This document shows, piece by piece, positions 43,260-51,439 of a stretch of 64,000 bases of DNA (its first letter is position 1; the number at the start of each line of letters is the position of its first letter). The DNA comes from Mycobacterium sp. OAS707 (GTDB taxonomy: Bacteria; Actinomycetota; Actinomycetes; Mycobacteriales; Mycobacteriaceae): the NCBI RefSeq assembly GCF_014873705.1, contig NZ_JADBDS010000001.1, positions 1,922,001 to 1,986,000 of the forward strand, given 5' to 3'. The notes beneath the pieces were generated by a model. The model ran no database searches. It was not told the origin of the DNA and worked only from the letters and a program-made list of their open reading frames with translations. The position numbers were made by a program, and so were the translations under genes.

Positions 43260-44506
43260 CCTAGTCGTGCTCCTCGTGAGTCGGAAAGGAGGCCGATCGG
43301 GTCGGCCAATGCCAAGCCCATCGCCTCTCTCAACATGACCGGATTGACCGCGTTGTCGTGAAACGTCGTATCCATGGCCATCACTCGGCGGTTGTCGCCG
43401 CAGAGAACTGTCATCCCGAGCGGACCCTCCGGCGGGACGCTTCCCGCATAGACGGGCGGTTCGTCGGGCAGGAAGGGCAGGCTGTCGATCTCGGGCGACC
43501 ACCCGAGATTGCTGAATGTCATCCTCGGTCGCGCGGCGGTGTCGACCGACGTCGCCTCCGGCATCGAAACGCCGCCCAGCAGCGCAGCGAGCATCTGGCC
43601 GGCGAGCGGACGCCCAGAGGCGCTCGTCGACTTGATCCGCACCGAAATCTCCTCGGGACCCATGGTCCAGTCGAGCAGCATCGGAACGCCTGCGACGAAA
43701 TTCCCGTCGATGTACTTCCACCCGAGATACCGCCGAAGGTCGACGATGACCCGCACATCCGGGGCAATCTCGAGGCCCGCCTTGTGCAATGCCTTCAGAT
43801 ACAGAGAGACCTGAAGTGCGAACCGACTGGCGCGCGGAGTATTTCGCTTACCCCAGGCATACATTTCGTCCGCCTGCTCTCGCGGCATGTTGGTGTGCTG
43901 CACGCTGCGAGACGGTGACCAAGGGCGCTGCTCGCCAGGCGGATTCGTCGCACCGTCGTGATCCGGTCGATCAGCAATGGCAGCCAAGGCCAACGCGGGC
44001 CGACGGCCGAACGTGTTGAATGCCGCCGAGGCCAGTGGGAAACGACCGGCGCTCTGGACTGGCCATTGCACCACTTCGCCGGTGATGGCGGTTTGCAAGG
44101 CCGCGGCGATCACAGTGAGAAACAGCCGACCGTCGCCGACACCGTGCGACATCCTCAGTCCAATGTGCCGCGGATAGCGGATCAGGCTGAGCGGTGGTTC
44201 CAGTGTCGGGTCGCCTGCCAGGTCGGCGACCCGGTCGCCGACATCGGTCGCGTCGTCCCAATCCCGTTCGACGACAATGGATTCGGCGGGCCGGTCGGTG
44301 ATCCAGTACCGCCTGGCGTCGTCGGGTCGCCACGTCAGGCGGCTGGCCGGATATCGCTTCGCCAGTGCGGCGACCGCTGTCCTCAAGTCATCCGTCGAAG
44401 GCATCTCGAAGGAGCCGACCAGGACCGTGACGTAGGTGTCGAGCCAGGGCCGGTCGCGCCGCTGCAACGCAACGGTGTCGTCACTGCGGCCGCGGACCCT
44501 GTTCAT
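43256..44506 (-). CDS. Condensation-fold acyltransferase (PapA/WS-DGAT-like)
   Basis: A 416-residue protein of the CoA-dependent acyltransferase fold. The catalytic motif HxxxDG is seen as SHGVGDGR near residue 150, and the solvent-channel region RPRMTFSNLGWSPEIDSLPF is typical of the second half. Mycobacterial relatives (PapA proteins) acylate trehalose, phthiocerol or glycopeptidolipids. Here it may add fatty or short acyl groups to the glycan. The ATG at 44506 lies 7 bp after the stop of the membrane protein; the stop overlaps the lipoprotein start. Confidence 0.85.
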   Translation of the reverse strand: MNRVRGRSDDTVALQRRDRPWLDTYVTVLVGSFEMPSTDDLRTAVAALAKRYPASRLTWRPDDARRYWITDRPAESIVVERDWDDATDVGDRVADLAGDPTLEPPLSLIRYPRHIGLRMSHGVGDGRLFLTVIAAALQTAITGEVVQWPVQSAGRFPLASAAFNTFGRRPALALAAIADRPDHDGATNPPGEQRPWSPSRSVQHTNMPREQADEMYAWGKRNTPRASRFALQVSLYLKALHKAGLEIAPDVRVIVDLRRYLGWKYIDGNFVAGVPMLLDWTMGPEEISVRIKSTSASGRPLAGQMLAALLGGVSMPEATSVDTAARPRMTFSNLGWSPEIDSLPFLPDEPPVYAGSVPPEGPLGMTVLCGDNRRVMAMDTTFHDNAVNPVMLREAMGLALADPIGLLSDSRGARLG

Positions 44507-44513
44507 CGGCGGC

Positions 44514-46298
44514 CTACCCGCGGCCTCGCTGGGCGGCGTTGCCCACCATGACCGGGTCCGGTGAGCCACTTGGCCGAATCTTGTGAACGAAGACCGTGAC
44601 ACCTTCGCCCTCGAAGAAGGGCTCCCACCGTTCGCGGTCTGCGTAGAGCCGTGCCTTCAGATTGGGCAGCGCATCCCACGGCAGGATTCCGAAATACCAG
44701 CAGTACACCTGCATCTGGTCGGTGATGATCAAGTACGTCGACGCGTCCTGACGCCCGTCGAGTGCCTTGATGACCCACTCGTAGTCTTCGTCGGTATTGA
44801 AATGCCGCTTGATCAACTCGTTCTTGAAGATCATCGGCTGGTCAAAACTGCTCTTGAAGCGCATGTAGTTCGCATACCGCCAGGTGCTGCGTTCCGGCCA
44901 GTTCGGTGCGGCTTCGGTGATGTATGCGGGTAGCTCCGCCTGAGCCAGCACCTGTTCTGACGTCTCGACCTGGTTCTTGGGCATGACGTTGGCGAACCAC
45001 GAACCGGTGTTCCCCATGACCGACGCCGAGATCGCGATCAGCAACACGCACACCGCCGCGGTGTAGCCGCGCAGTCCGCCCTGCAGTATTGCCACCACTA
45101 CCGGCGCGAGCACCAGAGAACACCCCATCAAGCAGTACAGGTAAACGCGGAAAATCGACTCGCCGCCGTAGTCGAGGCCGCCGACCAGACACATGCCAGT
45201 GAAGGACAGCACTGCAAGCGCGAAGAACGGCTGCTTCCTGCGCCACCGGTACAGCAGCGTCAAAGCCGTTGCGCCCCAGAGGGCAACGGCCATCGCGCGG
45301 TTGCCCCAGCCGACAACACGCTGGCCGAATACCGGATCGAAATGGAAGCGGCCGAGATTTGTCTGCAGGTTTCTGAAGAAGTCCAGCGACAGGTGGTCCT
45401 TGAAGTCGCTGACCTGGTCCCAGTTCAGCCACAGCTGGCCGGCCAGCAGAGCGGCCAGCGGAAACAGGATCCACCACGGCCGCATGTTGCGCGAAATGAC
45501 CAGCAGCCCGATGAGCAGCGCGACCCAGTAGGGAGTGAGCGGGTGCGTCAGGTTCACCGCTGCGAACAGAACGATGATCAGGCATACGCCCGTTCGGCGT
45601 TCCCGCGACAGCCCGAGGAGCGCGATGATCGCCGCGGACAGAAAGAGACCAACCGACTGGGGCGAAAAATAGTCCTGGGCAACCCAGTTGAGCGCTGCGA
45701 CCATGAACATCGCCGTCACAGCGTGCAACGGAGCAAGACCCCATGCTCGCGCCACCCCGTACACCATGGCCACCAGCGCCAAATGGAAGCACGGTGTCCA
45801 CCAGTGCGCGATCACGATGGGCGGGACGCCGGTCAAATCCGAGAACCAGGCGGTCAGCGCGAACAAGCCGGGCCAACCGTTGTAAATGTCGAGGCCCCAC
45901 GCCAACCCGCCGGAGTGCTGGATGTAGTCCACGACACCGAGGTGCTTGTACGTCCAGGAATACATCGGCATATCGGTTGCCGTCGCCCGCGGCAGTTGCA
46001 ACACCAAGACGAGGCAGATCGTGGCGATCGCCGACGACACCACGTTGGCCTGCCGGATCGCGATCGTGAACGCAATGACGACGAGCGCGATGGCGATCGG
46101 ATAGGCCGGTGACGTGGCGCCGATCAATCCCCACTGCGATGGTCCGGCGTCGGGAATCGAGCGTTCGCCGATGACATAGCAGATGGCGCTGACAGCCAGC
46201 AGCGCCCATGGCAACCACCGGCGGGGCGGCCGGGCGGGCTCGGCGATGTCGGCGGCAACCGTCTCGACTTCCTGGCCGGCGACGACCGTCGCGGTCAT
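44514..46298 (-). CDS. Large polytopic membrane protein, possible GT-C-type transferase or polymerase
   Basis: A 594-residue protein with about 11-13 predicted helices from residue 28 to 430 and a soluble C-terminal part of about 150 residues (YLIITDQMQVYCWYFGILPWD). The layout resembles GT-C glycosyltransferases or Wzy-type polymerases, but no catalytic motif is certain. The first periplasmic loop contains DMPMYSW and GGLAWGLDIYNGWPG, with acidic residues where GT-C enzymes carry their metal or catalytic Asp. The ATG at 46298 overlaps the upstream GT2 stop (ATGA). Function in glycan extension is inferred from the operon. Confidence 0.82.
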   Translation of the reverse strand: MTATVVAGQEVETVAADIAEPARPPRRWLPWALLAVSAICYVIGERSIPDAGPSQWGLIGATSPAYPIAIALVVIAFTIAIRQANVVSSAIATICLVLVLQLPRATATDMPMYSWTYKHLGVVDYIQHSGGLAWGLDIYNGWPGLFALTAWFSDLTGVPPIVIAHWWTPCFHLALVAMVYGVARAWGLAPLHAVTAMFMVAALNWVAQDYFSPQSVGLFLSAAIIALLGLSRERRTGVCLIIVLFAAVNLTHPLTPYWVALLIGLLVISRNMRPWWILFPLAALLAGQLWLNWDQVSDFKDHLSLDFFRNLQTNLGRFHFDPVFGQRVVGWGNRAMAVALWGATALTLLYRWRRKQPFFALAVLSFTGMCLVGGLDYGGESIFRVYLYCLMGCSLVLAPVVVAILQGGLRGYTAAVCVLLIAISASVMGNTGSWFANVMPKNQVETSEQVLAQAELPAYITEAAPNWPERSTWRYANYMRFKSSFDQPMIFKNELIKRHFNTDEDYEWVIKALDGRQDASTYLIITDQMQVYCWYFGILPWDALPNLKARLYADRERWEPFFEGEGVTVFVHKIRPSGSPDPVMVGNAAQRGRG

Positions 46299-48001
46299 GC
46301 GGACGTCACCGCCTTCCGACGGGCTCGGGCGGCGAGGAATCCGAGTCGAAGCAGCCCGAAGGCAACGGTCGCTCCGGTCAGCCCGAACAGGACGACGGTT
46401 GGGTCATAGAAGCCGAGCATGATGAGGGCCGTCACCACCAGCAGGCAGATCGACACGCTGATCGCGGGCACAAGGGAAACCATCACGCCGGTGGGCAGGC
46501 GCGTGTACCAGGACATCACGAGGCTGCCGGGCCCGCCAAACATGAAGAGCCCCACCGCAATCGCCAGCAGAAATGTGGGTAAAGCCGAAACCGCGCCCAG
46601 AGCGCCGACCAAGCCCAGCACGACAGCAAGGACTGCCAATCGTCCGGCGGCAATGGCATTGTCCGGATCACCAAACATCTGACCCTGGCGGTAGTCGAGT
46701 GCCCGAAACAGCGAAAATGAGGGCGTCGTCAATGGTTTCGCCTTTCGACCCGCGATTCGCGCTCGCGCCAATGCGAACGGTCCTGTGAGCACACCATGAA
46801 GTTCACGACGATCGAGCCGCACCAGGCGGGGATCATCTGCGATCGTGTCCGGCGGGTCGACAACGGTCACACCTCTGAGATGGTCGATGGCCTTGCGGCC
46901 ACGCACCAACACCATCCGCAGCGTCCGCGGCTTGACCAGAAGCTTCGAGATCCACGCCCCAAGCCCGAGGCCGTAATTGTGAATCTGGTCCTCGAGTTCC
47001 TCTGGCGTACGGCGATGTTGATGCCAGACCACCGCCGACGGCTCGCGCACCAACAACCAACCGGCCAACAACAGGCGAACGAACATGTCGATGTCCTCGC
47101 CTCCTCCGGTCGGTGATCCGATTCCCATTCCTTCGTCAAACCCGCCGACCTCGACGGCGGCATCCGTGCGCACCGCGAAGTTCGCGCCTGTCCCGTATTG
47201 AGCCACCCGGAACGGAAAAAGCGCGTCGTCGGGCGGCGGATCGGCGAGGCTGAACACCGCGGCATCACACCGACGAGCCCATCCAACGCGTCGGTCAAAA
47301 TACGACTGCGCGGGAGTAGCCAGCTCGGCGCTCGGCACCATGCCGCACACACACGCCACGCGCTCGTCGCGCCCGAAGCCGAATGCGAGATTGTCCAACC
47401 AGTTCGGGTCGACGATGACGTCGTCGTCGGTGAAGGCGACGATGTCGAAATGGGCGTGCTTCAACGCTGTGTTGCGAGCGATCGAGAGCCCGCTGCCCGC
47501 GGCGCTGACGAGACGGACGTTGGCGCCTGCGAACGCCTCGACCACCGGCGGTGTCAGTCCGCTGGCGGGGTTGTTGTCGACGACCAGCACCTCATACTCC
47601 GGATAAGGCAGCTCCGTCAGGTTCTTTATGACGTCTCGCAATTGCTCGGGGCGGTCACGCGTGCACACCACTACCGAGATCGGTGGCAAATCTTTACGCT
47701 CCGACTTCTCAACGATTGCAGGCAACTCGTCGATGCCGGCTCGCAGCACCGAGCCGTCGACTCCTCCGTCGACAATGGAAGCCTCAACGAAACCGCGCGG
47801 TTGGCCATTGCTCCACACCAGCAGCCGCGCCCTGGCGAAATCCTCGGCGCCGAAGAGCTGCATCCGCTGACCATCGACGTGCTCCTCGTCGATCTGGCCA
47901 ACCCACGTCGCGCCTGCCCATGTTTGCGCGGGAGCGGCACTGACGATCGGCCGAAGCGTCTCGGTCATTTCCTCGTCCCCCCACCGGACGGTAGCGCTCA
48001 C
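46295..48001 (-). CDS. GT2-family glycosyltransferase with accessory N-terminal domain and C-terminal membrane helices
   Basis: A 568-residue protein. Residues 10-95 form the accessory domain shared with the GT2 at 31096. The GT-A domain carries ISVVVCTRDRPEQL, GLSIARNTAL, IVAFTDDDVIVDP (metal site), GTGANFAVRTDAAVEVGGF and GGGEDIDMF. The last 130 residues hold about four membrane helices. Start GTG 48001 overlaps the flippase stop (GTGA); the stop overlaps the next start (ATGA). It probably works at the membrane on a lipid-linked acceptor. Confidence 0.9.
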   Translation of the reverse strand: MSATVRWGDEEMTETLRPIVSAAPAQTWAGATWVGQIDEEHVDGQRMQLFGAEDFARARLLVWSNGQPRGFVEASIVDGGVDGSVLRAGIDELPAIVEKSERKDLPPISVVVCTRDRPEQLRDVIKNLTELPYPEYEVLVVDNNPASGLTPPVVEAFAGANVRLVSAAGSGLSIARNTALKHAHFDIVAFTDDDVIVDPNWLDNLAFGFGRDERVACVCGMVPSAELATPAQSYFDRRVGWARRCDAAVFSLADPPPDDALFPFRVAQYGTGANFAVRTDAAVEVGGFDEGMGIGSPTGGGEDIDMFVRLLLAGWLLVREPSAVVWHQHRRTPEELEDQIHNYGLGLGAWISKLLVKPRTLRMVLVRGRKAIDHLRGVTVVDPPDTIADDPRLVRLDRRELHGVLTGPFALARARIAGRKAKPLTTPSFSLFRALDYRQGQMFGDPDNAIAAGRLAVLAVVLGLVGALGAVSALPTFLLAIAVGLFMFGGPGSLVMSWYTRLPTGVMVSLVPAISVSICLLVVTALIMLGFYDPTVVLFGLTGATVAFGLLRLGFLAARARRKAVTSA

Positions 48002-49284
48002 CTGGCCCGCCTCCGCGTGGCCCCGTAATGGATGATGATTCCAGCAACGAGGACGACTTGGGCAAACAATAGCGCGATCGCTCCACCCCATGCCCCGCGC
48101 GCGGGCACCAGGACGGGTATGGCGGTGATCAACACGACTCCGGTGATGGCGTTCAGGACGAGCGGGGTCGTCATGTTGCGGCGCGCCTTCTGCAGCGCGG
48201 CCCACACCATGTAGATGCAGCGAACAACCGAGCCTGCGGCCAGGGCCGCGATCACGCCGGTGGCTCCCAGTGCGCCGTACTCCGGATTGAGTAGGCGCAA
48301 AGCCGTTGGGACGACGGCGATCAGAACGACCGCCCCGACGCTCGACAGCGCGACGGCGCGGATCATGATCTTGCGCGTCATCACCCCCGCTTCTTCGGGC
48401 GCACTGGATGCGTGAACCACAAGTGACATGGCAAGGGACCCGCCGACGAAATCGAGCGCCTGCGCTATCGAAAGGGATAGGGCGAACAACGCGCCCTGCT
48501 TCGGATCGGAATAGACCGTCACCAGAAACGGGGTGACCATCAGCAACCCCATGGTGAGCGCCGAGGACGTCACGGTCTGTCCGACGAACAAGCGGAACGT
48601 GCGGTTGAGCACACCCTCGGGGGCGGCGGCCGGGGGCAGGTCTCTACCTGATCGCACGACCCTGGCGATCATCGGTTGCAGAACGGCGATCACCACCGCC
48701 GCGGCCACGATGAAAGACAGTTCGACCGGGTGCCAGCTCTCGGTGTAGGCCAACAGCACGAGCAGCGCGATCTTCGTGAGATTGACCGCGACGGTGGTCG
48801 CAGGCAACCAACGGGCCCGGCCGAGCGCAACGAGCGCCGAGGTCTGCAATGTCAGGGTGGCCCAGGCGAATACGCCGATGATGACCAACATCGCGACCAC
48901 GACGGAGCCGCGGACCTCATCGAGCCAGGCGACCGTCGCACCGGCAGCAGCGAAGCCGCTCACGAGCGCCAACACGACGAACACCCGCTGGCCACGGCGG
49001 TACAGCTGGAGTCGAGCCACCCCGGCGGCCGGAAGGAGTGCGGTGTACGCGTCGCCGACACCCGTCGCCACCACTATGGCGACCGACACGATGACCGCCA
49101 GCACGGCGGTCATCACGCCAAGTTGCGCGGGCGGGAACATCTTCGCGGCAAGCGCCCAGAAGGCTACGCCCAGTACAGCATTCGTGACAGACGACGACGC
49201 CAGTGACGCAGCATCTCGATACAGACGCTGCGCCCCGAACCGTGAGGCCGGCCCGTCGACGACCGCCTCAGGCTCCGCGGTCAT
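47998..49284 (-). CDS. Polysaccharide flippase (Wzx-type)
   Basis: A 428-residue polytopic protein of the polysaccharide-transport flippase type, with about 12 helices, opening RDAASLASSSVTNAVLGVAFWALAAKMFPPAQLGVMTAVL. The soluble N-terminus is about 30 residues. The ATG at 49284 lies inside the end of the preceding GT2 gene (17-bp overlap), and its stop overlaps the next GT2 start, so it is tightly coupled on both sides. This places flipping and sugar addition in one translation unit. Confidence 0.88.
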   Translation of the reverse strand: MTAEPEAVVDGPASRFGAQRLYRDAASLASSSVTNAVLGVAFWALAAKMFPPAQLGVMTAVLAVIVSVAIVVATGVGDAYTALLPAAGVARLQLYRRGQRVFVVLALVSGFAAAGATVAWLDEVRGSVVVAMLVIIGVFAWATLTLQTSALVALGRARWLPATTVAVNLTKIALLVLLAYTESWHPVELSFIVAAAVVIAVLQPMIARVVRSGRDLPPAAAPEGVLNRTFRLFVGQTVTSSALTMGLLMVTPFLVTVYSDPKQGALFALSLSIAQALDFVGGSLAMSLVVHASSAPEEAGVMTRKIMIRAVALSSVGAVVLIAVVPTALRLLNPEYGALGATGVIAALAAGSVVRCIYMVWAALQKARRNMTTPLVLNAITGVVLITAIPVLVPARGAWGGAIALLFAQVVLVAGIIIHYGATRRRAR

Positions 49285-50203
49285 CGGCGGGCTTGTCGAC
49301 GAACGCTTGGACCTTCGCGCCATTGATCACGTGAGGCTCGAAACTGCGTTGTGATTCAACAACTTCCGGTAGCCCGCTCAGGATTTCCGGAATGATGACA
49401 TCGGCGTCGAGCGTCGACACTATGTTGCCGTCTCCGCGTGGCGATTCGCCACACGCCCTGAGACGCGCGTATTCCTTTTGGATGGTCCGAAGCACCCTCA
49501 TCCCGTCGCCGACCGCGTTGAGGTTGCTCAGGCCGTACATCCTTGCCTTCTCATAGCTGCACACTTCTGCGACGCTCAGCCCGGCAGCGGCCACGCGCAG
49601 ATTGATCAGGGTTTCGATCTCGAAGCCGTCCCCCCACTGCGGCAGCGGCGCGTCGATGTCGGGCAGCCACATGTGAACCAGGCAGTGCCGCCAGAACGCA
49701 TTGAAGCCGTAGCACAGATCGGTGTACTTGGTGGAGAACAGTCTGTTGACGATGCCGACGAGACCGTGATTCCCGAAACTGCGGAACCGCGTGATGTCTG
49801 CACTGCCGCCGCCTTGGACGAATCGAGACCCCTTCGCGAAATCTGCACCAGAGATCAGCGCGCCCAGGAATCGCGGTAGCTCTGTCGGACACGTGCTGCC
49901 GTCGGCGTCCATCATCACGATGATGTCGCCGGACGCTTCAGCGAACCCACATGCCAATGCATTGCCTTTGCCGCGGCGGGTCTGCGACAGGTGGATACCG
50001 TCGGGCCAAAGCTGCCTGGCGACTTCGGCAGTTTGGTCGACCGACGGCCCGTTCACGAACACGATCTCGTCGATGTCGCGCGGCATCCGGGATGCCAGGT
50101 ACGGCAGGTTTCGCTCTTCGTTCACCGCCGGGATGACAACGGACACCCTCGGACGATGGGTCTCGTGCGGTATTCCGTCCCAGATGCTGGCTAGTGCGGC
50201 CAT
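49268..50203 (-). CDS. GT2-family glycosyltransferase, DPM1/polyprenyl-phosphate type
   Basis: A 311-residue GT-A enzyme resembling dolichol- or polyprenyl-phosphate sugar synthases: RVSVVIPAVNEERNLPYL, then RRGKGNALACGFAEASGDIIVMMDADGS (DxD), GSRFVQGGGSADITRFRSFGN and YGFNAFWR. No C-terminal membrane helices are seen. It is the first gene of the minus-strand operon 50203-42444 and could make the lipid-linked donor or first sugar. A GGGGGAG run lies 11 nt upstream of the ATG. Confidence 0.9.
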   Translation of the reverse strand: MAALASIWDGIPHETHRPRVSVVIPAVNEERNLPYLASRMPRDIDEIVFVNGPSVDQTAEVARQLWPDGIHLSQTRRGKGNALACGFAEASGDIIVMMDADGSTCPTELPRFLGALISGADFAKGSRFVQGGGSADITRFRSFGNHGLVGIVNRLFSTKYTDLCYGFNAFWRHCLVHMWLPDIDAPLPQWGDGFEIETLINLRVAAAGLSVAEVCSYEKARMYGLSNLNAVGDGMRVLRTIQKEYARLRACGESPRGDGNIVSTLDADVIIPEILSGLPEVVESQRSFEPHVINGAKVQAFVDKPADDRGA

Positions 50204-50995
50204 TTCGATGGCACTCCCCCAGGTGGTACGTCAATCGGATCTACTCGGAACGCTGTTTGGCCAATCCCCCGACTGACCATGCGCTATCAATTCACAAACG
50301 GTGCGCTTCGACGTCCGACGATCACGGTGCGTGCGGAACCACTGCCCTCTAACCCCCTTCGTTCGCCTCCGCGCCGACGAGTCGGTCATGGCAACATCTG
50401 CGAAGATTGCGAACGGGATCAGCCTTTCATAACCGCAGCGGGATTGCAGCAAATTGAGGAGATTTCCTCTTAGTTACCAATGCAACCATTTGGTCCCGGC
50501 TGTTTCGCTTAACGGACATCCCTACGCCAACCACGCCCGACGGCTTGCGGTGCACGGCAGCCTGAGCCCGAGTGAAGCGGCAGGCCAACCGGCCCTTCAA
50601 CGTTGCCCGACACGACCCATATTCGGCCCTTTAGCTGCATAAATGGCCGCACCATCCACCCCGGCCTTGGCAGACCGAGCGCCGCTCGAATCTGGGCGCG
50701 GGCCGCAACGTCGCATTGAACTCGGCGACCCTCCGATTCGGCGGACGCGACGGCCGCACGGAGCCGACGGCAAGACCGAGAACCTCCCGTAATCGCACGG
50801 ATCCTTCACGATGGCAAATATTATCGCTGCGGGAAATTGCGGTGCCCGGGCCAAAATGATCATGGCGCATAGAGCTAGTGGCGAATTCGACGGTCGAGCA
50901 GCGCGACGTCAACGCCCGAGTGGTCCAAGCCGATAGGCGAACGGATAGGGAAACACCCGATTCCAGCAGCACCGTTGCGCACTACCGTCCGATTC
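50204..50995. other. Long intergenic region with no supported gene
   Basis: About 790 bp between the divergent glycan operon and the small plus-strand gene. It is less GC-rich around 50440-50510 than the flanks. Short open frames occur on both strands, but none has a convincing ribosome-binding site, composition or motif. It should contain the promoter of the 50203-42444 operon. No tRNA or strong terminator was seen. Confidence 0.5.
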
Positions 50996-51319
50996 ATGGA
51001 TGCCCTCGCTGATGTGGCGTACTACCTCGCCGAGTGGTATCTGCCCGAGATGACCGCGACATCGGTCGATGAGATGGTGGCCAAACTCGATGCCGCCGCC
51101 GTGGCCGTCAGTACCGAGGGCACGCCGGTTCGGTTGATCGTCACGCTTTCCGTGCCGACCGACGAAGTGCTGTACGGAGTCTTTGGGGCGCCGTCACCCG
51201 ACATCGTGTCGCAGACATGTGTTCGTGCCGGCGTCCCGTTCCAGCGGATATCCGGTGACGTGGGTGCCCGGATTCAACCCCACCCCGTGGCTGAAGTTGC
51301 CGATAGCGCACCCGTCTGA
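50996..51319 (+). CDS. Small conserved-looking protein, ferredoxin-like fold suspected
   Basis: A 107-residue protein, MDALADVAYYLAEWYLPEM onward, without a signal peptide. Its beta-alpha layout (YYLAEWYLPE, VRLIVTLSVPTDEVLYGVFGAPS, VSQTCVRAGVPFQRISGDV) resembles small DUF4242-type actinobacterial proteins with a ferredoxin-like fold; the family assignment is tentative. It lies 120 bp upstream of the LuxR regulator gene in the same direction and may share its promoter or regulation. Confidence 0.7.
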   Translation: MDALADVAYYLAEWYLPEMTATSVDEMVAKLDAAAVAVSTEGTPVRLIVTLSVPTDEVLYGVFGAPSPDIVSQTCVRAGVPFQRISGDVGARIQPHPVAEVADSAPV

Positions 51320-51439
51320 TCGCTAACTGATCAGCGAAACTGTGATCTAGCTGCCACGCGCGGCATCGCAATGCGCCACGAAGGCACCCTCGTTCGATGT
51401 ACCCTCTGTTTGCTGGGGGCAATTTGGGGGTGATCGTTG

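Noticed and set aside
43260..43721. Upstream extension of the hydrolase-like lipoprotein
   Set aside because: It overlaps the acyltransferase gene; TTG 43259 with a TTGA overlap directly precedes the signal peptide.
50279..50972. Several small open frames in the long intergenic region
   Set aside because: None has a convincing ribosome-binding site, motif or strand-consistent composition.
51317..51347. TGATC triplet repeat upstream of the LuxR gene
   Set aside because: Five-base repeats with irregular spacing, the first inside the preceding stop codon; too weak to call.
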